Assembly: GCA_964645985.1 (NCBI GenBank)
Contig: CAZYCC010000002.1
Span: 1 to 50,336, forward strand
Length of the DNA: 50,336 bases
DNA from: CAZYCC01 sp964645985
GTDB taxonomy: Bacteria > Bacillota > Clostridia > Oscillospirales > CAG-272
Reading direction: 5' to 3'
In this document: positions 45,428-50,336 of the stretch, piece after piece
How positions within the stretch are numbered: position 1 is the stretch's first letter
Layout of the letters: every line of letters starts with the position of its first letter
Made by a program: the position numbers and the translations under genes
The notes under the pieces: model-generated
The model's input: only the letters and a program-made list of their open reading frames with translations
Databases searched by the model: none
What the model was told of the DNA's origin: nothing

Positions 45428-46743
45428 ACCTGGTCGTAGGTGGAAATCCAACTTTCGCCGCTCCCGCTCGGCGTGGGCGGGGGAGTCGGTGGCCCCGCGG
45501 CGCCCGTTTGGGTCTTTGGCGGGCCCGCGACAACCGGCTGCTCTACAGCCTGCCCGGAGCTCTCCTCCTCCCGCGAGGTATCCTCGGGCGGCTCGCCCCG
45601 GACGATAAACGACCCATTTGTCTCGTACAGTATCTCCACCCGGCGGAACTCCACCTCGTTGCCCTTGAGAATGTACACCCCGGTTTTGCCGCCGACATAG
45701 CGCACGCACCCGACAGGCAGCTTCAGCCCCTCGAAGCTGCCGACGACGAGCCTCGCGTCCTGCACGCGCGCGAAGCGAAAGCCCTCGGGGTGCTCGCGCG
45801 TCCCCATAAAGACGAGCGCGCGATCCTCCCCGAACCGGGAGACGATGCGCTCGACGGTCATTTGAATGGAGAGGGAGCCGTTGTACGGGAAGATGACCTC
45901 GTAGTCGCGCCCCTCGCGGATTTGCCTCAGGTAGCGGTTCTCAAGGAGGAATCCTATCGACCAGTGCGAGGATTGCGTCACCGCGCCGATGGCGGCGCCC
46001 GCCTCGTTTTGCAATAGGCTCTCGTCGGGCGGCGCAGTAAGGAGCGAAATAAAGTCATCGTAGCGGATTTCCTCGGCGGCGGAGGCGGAGAAGAGGTTCT
46101 CGTAGCCGTCCGCGCCCGAGTAGAAGTTGCCGGTAATGGGCGATGTCACCGTCTGCAAGAGCGAGAGTGAGTAGCTATTCATGAGGGAGGTACGCTCCTC
46201 CTCGCAGGCGGCGATGGCGGCGTGGTAGCCGGTCACGGTGCGCACCGCTATTTTGCGGCGGTTGATCTGAACGAGCAGCGCGTTGCGGTTCTGCTCGGCG
46301 TAGCCGAGCCTGCCGGAGGCGGTATCCTCTAAAATGCCGCTGACAATCGTGTGAATCTTGCTGTCAATGCCTGCGGTGCTGCCGGTGCTGCCCGCGAGGT
46401 TGCTCTCCCGCAGGACAGAAAGGCGGTTCTCCGCCGAGAGAACGGCGCTCAAATCCGCCTCATCGCCGCTGTACACATTGGCGAGAGCCTCTCCCGCGCG
46501 CACGCTCGTCCCATCCTGCGCGAGGAAATAGGGCGTGCCCCCAGACGCGTAAACCAAGGTCTCATCGCGAAATAGATATGCCTCGAGCGGCACCTCCTCG
46601 GAAACCTTCCCGGGCGGCGCGCTCAGCGTGGAAAAGGAGGCTTCGCCTCCCCAGAGGTGGTAACCGATGTAAAAAATGAAGACAATCGCGATTACCGCCG
46701 ACAAAACGGCAATGGAGACATTCTTCAGGTACCGGGTGTCCAT
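45382..46743 (-). CDS. HlyD-like membrane protein of the division cluster
   Basis: A 453-residue protein with one N-terminal transmembrane helix (about 9-30) and a large extracytoplasmic part resembling HlyD/membrane-fusion adaptor proteins (SVRAGEALANVYS for a lipoyl/barrel-sandwich segment, then a helical region around 95-190, and strands such as KLPVGCVRYVGGKTGVYIL). The C-terminus has a Pro/Thr linker and ends WISTYDQVILDGKNLHEG. No transporter gene is adjacent. Similar proteins are encoded next to yggS-sepF in other Clostridia, so a role in the septal envelope is possible. The ATG at 46743 is used. The 3' end lies in the duplicated 55 bases, so it is complete. Removing the artificial gap leaves about 73 bases to yggS. 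Confidence 0.83.
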   Translation of the reverse strand: MDTRYLKNVSIAVLSAVIAIVFIFYIGYHLWGGEASFSTLSAPPGKVSEEVPLEAYLFRDETLVYASGGTPYFLAQDGTSVRAGEALANVYSGDEADLSAVLSAENRLSVLRESNLAGSTGSTAGIDSKIHTIVSGILEDTASGRLGYAEQNRNALLVQINRRKIAVRTVTGYHAAIAACEEERTSLMNSYSLSLLQTVTSPITGNFYSGADGYENLFSASAAEEIRYDDFISLLTAPPDESLLQNEAGAAIGAVTQSSHWSIGFLLENRYLRQIREGRDYEVIFPYNGSLSIQMTVERIVSRFGEDRALVFMGTREHPEGFRFARVQDARLVVGSFEGLKLPVGCVRYVGGKTGVYILKGNEVEFRRVEILYETNGSFIVRGEPPEDTSREEESSGQAVEQPVVAGPPKTQTGAAGPPTPPPTPSGSGESWISTYDQVILDGKNLHEGEYAS

Positions 46744-46810
46744 TAAAAAGAGAGAAAGAGCAGCGGGGACCTATCATAAGGAAAACGGGAAAGCGCGCCG
46801 AAGAAACCGC

Positions 46811-46970
46811 CGCTCCTCGCCGGCAGCACTCGGGAGGGCAGGGAAGAGTATATGCTGCCCCGCAGACCTTCGGCAGGGAAGGGAACAGCACACACCGCCC
46901 CGCCGGCAAATCCCCGGGTAGGGAAGGGAAGAGTACACACTCCCCCCGCAGATCCTCGGTAGGAAAAGGA
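46811..46970. repeat. imperfect tandem repeats of 40-45 bases
   Basis: Units begin near 46834, 46874 and 46919, with partial units on both sides. The shared core is agggaagggaa-gagtacaca followed by a C-rich run, GC-rich triplets and cagacctt/cagatcct-cgg. The units alternate C-rich and G-rich blocks that can form hairpins. They lie between miaA and the HlyD-like gene. Confidence 0.7.
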
Positions 46971-47253
46971 GGGGGTATTTTTTATTTATTTGTAAAATAT
47001 TTATGGGATGCGCGAAACCACAGTGTACACCGCTCGCGAACATCCATTCGCGCCGCCGCGCCGATGTGGGGCATCCCCCCGCAGAAAATCGCCTCGCCCC
47101 GAGAGTGCGCGCGCCTTAATTTCCCACGCCGCCGCGCGCATACCCCCGTGCTCGGTAGACCCCGCGCGCGGCGCGGCGGCCGCTCTCGCGAGCGGTGCGA
47201 GAGGGGAGGCGGAAGGAGCCGCGCAACTTTTCCGGAGTGTCTTTATGGCGGAA
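46971..47253 (-). other. intergenic region after miaA
   Basis: Just under 300 bases between the tandem repeats and miaA. It includes an AT-rich island at 46977-47005 (ttttttatttatttgt and following) that stands out from the GC-rich surroundings. No hairpin accompanies it, so I do not call a terminator. Confidence 0.35.
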
Positions 47254-48189
47254 CTACTCCTCCTCCCGTGAGTGCTCTAAAAACTCCCGCGCCATCTCGT
47301 ACGCCTGCGCGGCAACCTGCCCTTTGGTTTTTCCGTCGATGGGCAGAGGACGCCACGCCCCGCCGTCGTGGCGAAACCAGGTGATTTGGCGCGATGCGTA
47401 GTTGCGCGTTGCCATTTTGACACGCGCTGCTGCCTCATCGAGGCTGCACTCGCCGCGCAGATAGGCGGCGACCTCCTTGTACCCGATCGCGCCGGCGGCG
47501 GTCCCGGTAAGGCGCGGCAGGAGCGATCGCACCTCCTCAACGAGCCCTGCCGCGAACATCGCGTCGACCCGCGCGTCAATGCGCGCGTAAAGCGACATTC
47601 GCTCACAGGTTAGGAGGATCCGAAGCGCGCGCGGGGGGGAGGCGGTCGCGCGAGAGCGCGCGTCCCAGACGCTCTTCGGCTGCCCTGTCGTGTGGTATAT
47701 CTCCAGCGCGCGCACGACCCGCGCGCGGTTGTTGGGGTGCACTTTTTCCGCCGTCTCAGGGTCAACCTTGGCAAGGATCCGATATAAGTCCTGCGAGGAG
47801 AGCGCGCGCAGTTCGGCGCGGTAGGCGTCGTCCCGCCCGGCGCCGCACAGTTCTCTGCCCGAAAGGACGTGGTCGAGGTAAAGCCCGGTCCCGCCGCAGA
47901 GAATCGGCAGCCTCCCGCGCCGCGTAATGTCGGTAATCGCCTCGCGCGCGCGCGCGGCAAAGTCGGCGAGCGACCCCTCCTCGCCGGGCTCGAGAATATC
48001 AAGCAGATGGTGCGGCACGGCAGCGCGCTCCGCTCGCGTGGGCTTGGCGGTGCCGATGTCCATGCCGCGGTAGACCTGCATGGAGTCGCAGGAGACCACC
48101 TCGCCGCCGAGCTGTCGCGCAAGCGCAATTGCCACGGCGGTCTTGCCGCAAGCCGTCGCTCCGCCCACGGCAATAAGAGAAGAAGCCAC
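47254..48189 (-). CDS. miaA: tRNA dimethylallyltransferase MiaA
   Basis: MiaA adds dimethylallyl to A37 of tRNAs reading UNN codons. The 311-residue product has the P-loop GGATACGKT (9-17) and CDSMQVYRGMDIGTAKP, which holds the catalytic aspartate. HHLLDILEPGE, GGTGLYLDHVLSG and the C-terminal tRNA-binding part (GAIGYKEVAAYLRGE, ATRNYASRQITWFR) follow. I favour the GTG at 48189, which gives the normal N-terminus ahead of the P-loop; a TTG at 48210 would add seven residues. No clear ribosome binding site serves either. A consensus promoter lies just upstream, back to back with the promoter of the leucine-rich-repeat gene. Confidence 0.94.
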   Translation of the reverse strand: MASSLIAVGGATACGKTAVAIALARQLGGEVVSCDSMQVYRGMDIGTAKPTRAERAAVPHHLLDILEPGEEGSLADFAARAREAITDITRRGRLPILCGGTGLYLDHVLSGRELCGAGRDDAYRAELRALSSQDLYRILAKVDPETAEKVHPNNRARVVRALEIYHTTGQPKSVWDARSRATASPPRALRILLTCERMSLYARIDARVDAMFAAGLVEEVRSLLPRLTGTAAGAIGYKEVAAYLRGECSLDEAAARVKMATRNYASRQITWFRHDGGAWRPLPIDGKTKGQVAAQAYEMAREFLEHSREEE

Positions 48190-48230
48190 GGTGTTCGGCG
48201 CAAAGCGCAAGAATAAATTTTACCTACTAC

Positions 48231-48259
48231 AGTATACCGAAAAGAGCCGGGGTTGTCAA
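48231..48259 (-). promoter_or_regulatory. sigma-A promoter of miaA
   Basis: TTGACA (48259-48254), a 17-base spacer and TATACT (48236-48231) on the - strand; start near 48224. It is divergent from the next promoter, and the two -35 boxes are 13 bases apart. Confidence 0.87.
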
Positions 48260-48272
48260 GGAGAGGGATCTC

Positions 48273-48301
48273 TTGCATTTGGCGCCGCGGGGGCTTATAA
48301 T
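48273..48301 (+). promoter_or_regulatory. sigma-A promoter of the leucine-rich-repeat/dockerin gene
   Basis: TTGCAT (48273-48278), a 17-base spacer and TATAAT (48296-48301); start near 48308, leaving a 136-base leader before the gene. Confidence 0.85.
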
Positions 48302-48443
48302 GGGATTTTGTTCGGGGGCAGGCACCGTTTCAAGTTCTCCACAAACGACAAAACCGGCTTATCCTTGGCAGACGATAGGCAGGTTTCCCCGATATTTCTC
48401 CCGAAACCCCTCTCCGGTCACTCTTTGCTCATTTGAGGTTCCC

Positions 48444-49868
48444 ATGTCACGCGTCAACCGCCGCCGCCTCGTATTGCCCGCCGCGCTCCTCCTCTTCCTT
48501 GCCTTCCTTGCCGCAGTGGTCGCGCACGCGCCTTTGCGAGTGCGCGGGGCGGAGATCTCCGGGCAGTGCGGCGAGGAGGTAACCTGGTCGCTCTCGGAGA
48601 GCGGTACACTCACGCTCGCAGGCAACGGAGCGACGAGCGAATTTTCGCAGGACTTAACGCCGTGGGCAGGCGCGCGAGCGCGCATTACCCGCGTGGTCGT
48701 CGAGGAGGGCGTCACGGAGATCGGCAGCTTTGCCTTTTCCGGCTGCCCCGCGCTCGAGCGGGCAAGTCTCCCCGCGACCCTCGTGCGCATCGGCACCGGT
48801 GCCTTTCGCGACTGCCCGGCGTTCGCGCGCGTCGATCTGCCCGCTGCGAAGATCATAGGCAGCAGCGCGTTTTACGGCTGCACCTCGCTTGAGGAGATCG
48901 CCCTTCCCGAGGGAACCGAGCGAATTGAGGCGGCCGCCTTCTTTCGCTGCGCAAATTTGTGCAAAGTTACTTTACCACAAAGTTTGCTTCGCATTGGCGA
49001 GCGTGCCTTCGCGGGGTGTGAAAGTCTCACATCGCTCGAGCTGCCTCCGAACCTCGAGAGCGTCGGCGAGGGGGTGAGCGCCGATTGCGCCGCGCTCTCC
49101 TCGCTCACGATGCGCGGGGAGGGAGAGAACTATTTCGTTTCGGGCGGATGCCTCATTTATCGGGCGAGCGGCGCGATGGTCGCGGGCTGCGCGGGTTGTA
49201 CGCCGCCGAGCGACGGCGCTCTTCGCTCGGTTGCCGCGTACGCGCTCGCCGGCAACGCAAAGCTCAAAGCGATTTCCCTTCCCGCGAGTACCGAGAAGGT
49301 CGGCGCGCACGCCTTTGAGAATTGTTCTTTGCTCGAAAAAGTGCAAATTCCAGCGAGCGCTATCATCGGGCTTGACGCCTTTCGCGGTTGCCCACCGCTT
49401 CAGGTCGTCCTCACGGGAGGCGCGGGCGGGGTCATCGTTCGCTACGCTTTCTCGGGGTGCGACGCCTTTTCGCGCGTAGCCATTTCCCCGGGGGTGCGAA
49501 CGATAGAATCTTTTGCATTTCATAATTGCAAAAATCTGAAGGAGCTCGATCTGCCCGGGTCTATCGCTCACGTGGAGGAGGACGCGTTTCAGGGGTGCGG
49601 CGCGCTCACAACGGTAACCTATCGCGGAACGCGCGCGCAGTGGGAGAAAGTAGAGCTGGATGACACGAGCGCGGCGTTCCGCGAACCGCAGTTCCTTCCT
49701 GCAGGGGACCTGAACGGTGACGGCGTGCTAAATATTGCCGACGTCGCCGCTCTCCTGCGATACCTCTCCTCCCCCGACATAGCCCTTTTCCCCGACATTG
49801 ACGGCAGCGGCAAGATTTCCGCGAAGGACGTCACGCGCCTCCTTACCATGCTGCAGGAGAGTATGTAG
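48444..49868 (+). CDS. secreted leucine-rich-repeat (BspA-like) protein with dockerin
   Basis: A 474-residue exported protein. Residues 1 to about 35 form a signal peptide (RRRLVLPAALLLFLAFLAAV, then a cleavage region near VRGAE). Residues about 60-405 are BspA-type leucine-rich repeats (LRR_5), each with the pattern I-x-x-x-A-F-x-x-C-x-x-L-x-x-V-x-L-P, for example FAFSGCPALERASLP, AFYGCTSLEEIALP and AFHNCKNLKELDLP. The last 54 residues (421-474) are a type I dockerin with two calcium loops (GDLNGDGVLNIAD and DIDGSGKISAKD). The dockerin is similar to that of the protein at 3644-5878, so both may dock on the same cohesin. GAGG lies six bases before the ATG at 48444. BspA-like repeats often bind host or dietary macromolecules. 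Confidence 0.9.
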   Translation: MSRVNRRRLVLPAALLLFLAFLAAVVAHAPLRVRGAEISGQCGEEVTWSLSESGTLTLAGNGATSEFSQDLTPWAGARARITRVVVEEGVTEIGSFAFSGCPALERASLPATLVRIGTGAFRDCPAFARVDLPAAKIIGSSAFYGCTSLEEIALPEGTERIEAAAFFRCANLCKVTLPQSLLRIGERAFAGCESLTSLELPPNLESVGEGVSADCAALSSLTMRGEGENYFVSGGCLIYRASGAMVAGCAGCTPPSDGALRSVAAYALAGNAKLKAISLPASTEKVGAHAFENCSLLEKVQIPASAIIGLDAFRGCPPLQVVLTGGAGGVIVRYAFSGCDAFSRVAISPGVRTIESFAFHNCKNLKELDLPGSIAHVEEDAFQGCGALTTVTYRGTRAQWEKVELDDTSAAFREPQFLPAGDLNGDGVLNIADVAALLRYLSSPDIALFPDIDGSGKISAKDVTRLLTMLQESM

Positions 49869-50057
49869 AACTTTTCCGGAAAAGTGACAAATACCGGGCT
49901 TTCGCCCTAGTCGGACCATCGTCCGAGCCGCACAAGCTGCTGAGCCGAGGTATCGACTTCCCCGAACCAAAGCCTCCAAAATTCTCTCCCCCGCGAGAAC
50001 TCTCGCGGCTCCGCAGACCATAACCCGATCGCTCCCGGCGGCGCGCCACCCCCGCGC
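49869..50057 (+). other. structured 3' region of the leucine-rich-repeat gene
   Basis: About 190 bases between the stop and the terminator. It starts with a perfect 16-base palindrome (acttttccggaaaagt, 49870-49885) and contains small hairpins (gggctttcgccc; tcggaccatcgtccga). It may be a 3' untranslated region with RNA structure or an embedded small RNA. No known RNA family recognised. Confidence 0.4.
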
Positions 50058-50083
50058 AAACCCCTCCAACAGGAGGGGTTTTT
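50058..50083 (+). terminator. rho-independent terminator of the leucine-rich-repeat gene
   Basis: aaacccctcc (50058-50067) pairs with ggaggggttt (50072-50081) around a four-base loop and runs into five T. A strong intrinsic terminator. Confidence 0.9.
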
Positions 50084-50336
50084 CGTTGCGCGATGATGTG
50101 AGAGGCTTCAAGAGAGTGGAAAAGCGCGAGAGAGTGGGCGCGCCGCGTCATAAACGCGCCGCCGGAAAACACTCGGCAAACAGGAGCGCAAAGTCACGCG
50201 AAAATTCGAGCGTCAAGAATGGAAGTGGGAAAGAAGAATCGGTTTTTGAAAAAGAGACAGGATTAAGCCTCCAGCGCGCTCGGCAAGGGAACGAATCTAT
50301 TCATGATCGACGAGTAACCAAGCAAAGGTGAAGTTT

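Noticed and set aside
46743..47043. Small cysteine-rich frames upstream of the HlyD-like gene
   Set aside because: They are translations of the tandem repeats, with different frames giving similar repeats; no ribosome binding site.
50086..50331. 81-codon frame at the right edge
   Set aside because: Very basic, low-information sequence after a terminator with no promoter or ribosome binding site; the last 250 bases hold nothing I can support.

Overview
The window looks like one scaffold piece from a GC-rich member of the Bacillota, class Clostridia, probably an uncultured Oscillospirales-type gut anaerobe. The evidence is the divIVA-ylmH-yggT-sepF-yggS division cluster, the rimP-nusA-ylxR-ylxQ-infB operon, tRNA genes with encoded CCA, sigma-A promoters with 17-base spacers, Gram-positive lipoproteins, and cohesin and dockerin modules. 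The exact genus is my inference. A run of 100 N at 45273-45372 is flanked by an exact 55-base duplication, so it is most likely an artificial scaffold join.

Left part (1-13.6 kb, mostly + strand): guaB behind a long leader, a lipoprotein, a large secreted cohesin/dockerin protein on the - strand, a tiny cysteine-rich protein followed by a CapA-type lipoprotein, the TIGR03960/TIGR03936 pair, and a two-gene operon of a NifU/IscU-like scaffold with a GGGtGRT protein. tRNA-Pro follows, with a clear terminator.

Middle (14.2-22 kb, + strand): one transcription/translation operon, rimP-nusA-ylxR-ylxQ-infB, and then a DUF1385 membrane protein. Its promoter is followed by a small terminator-like hairpin. 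This strand converges on tRNA-Glu and tRNA-Met, which have their own promoter.

Right part (22.4-48.2 kb, - strand): a G5/3D cell-wall protein, an RluA-family synthase coupled to a tyrosine recombinase, folD, lgt, the YfmH/YfmF peptidase pair, a DUF4097 lipoprotein, metG, rluD-lspA (overlapping), ileS, divIVA, ylmH, yggT, sepF, yggS, an HlyD-like membrane protein and miaA. Divergent from miaA is a secreted leucine-rich-repeat protein ending in a dockerin.

Together the genes cover translation (two aminoacyl-tRNA synthetases, three tRNAs, MiaA, IF-2, RimP), septum and pole organisation (SepF, DivIVA, YlmH, YggT), lipoprotein processing (Lgt and LspA, with several lipoprotein substrates in the same window) and cell-surface assembly (cohesin, dockerins, CapA-like protein, 3D protein). 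Two features stand out. Many housekeeping proteins carry long low-complexity tails or inserts, and the intergenic stretches are unusually long and contain small repeat families. I saw no CRISPR array, prophage or insertion sequence. The least understood modules are the IscU-like/GGGtGRT operon and the cysteine-rich microprotein with its CapA-like neighbour.
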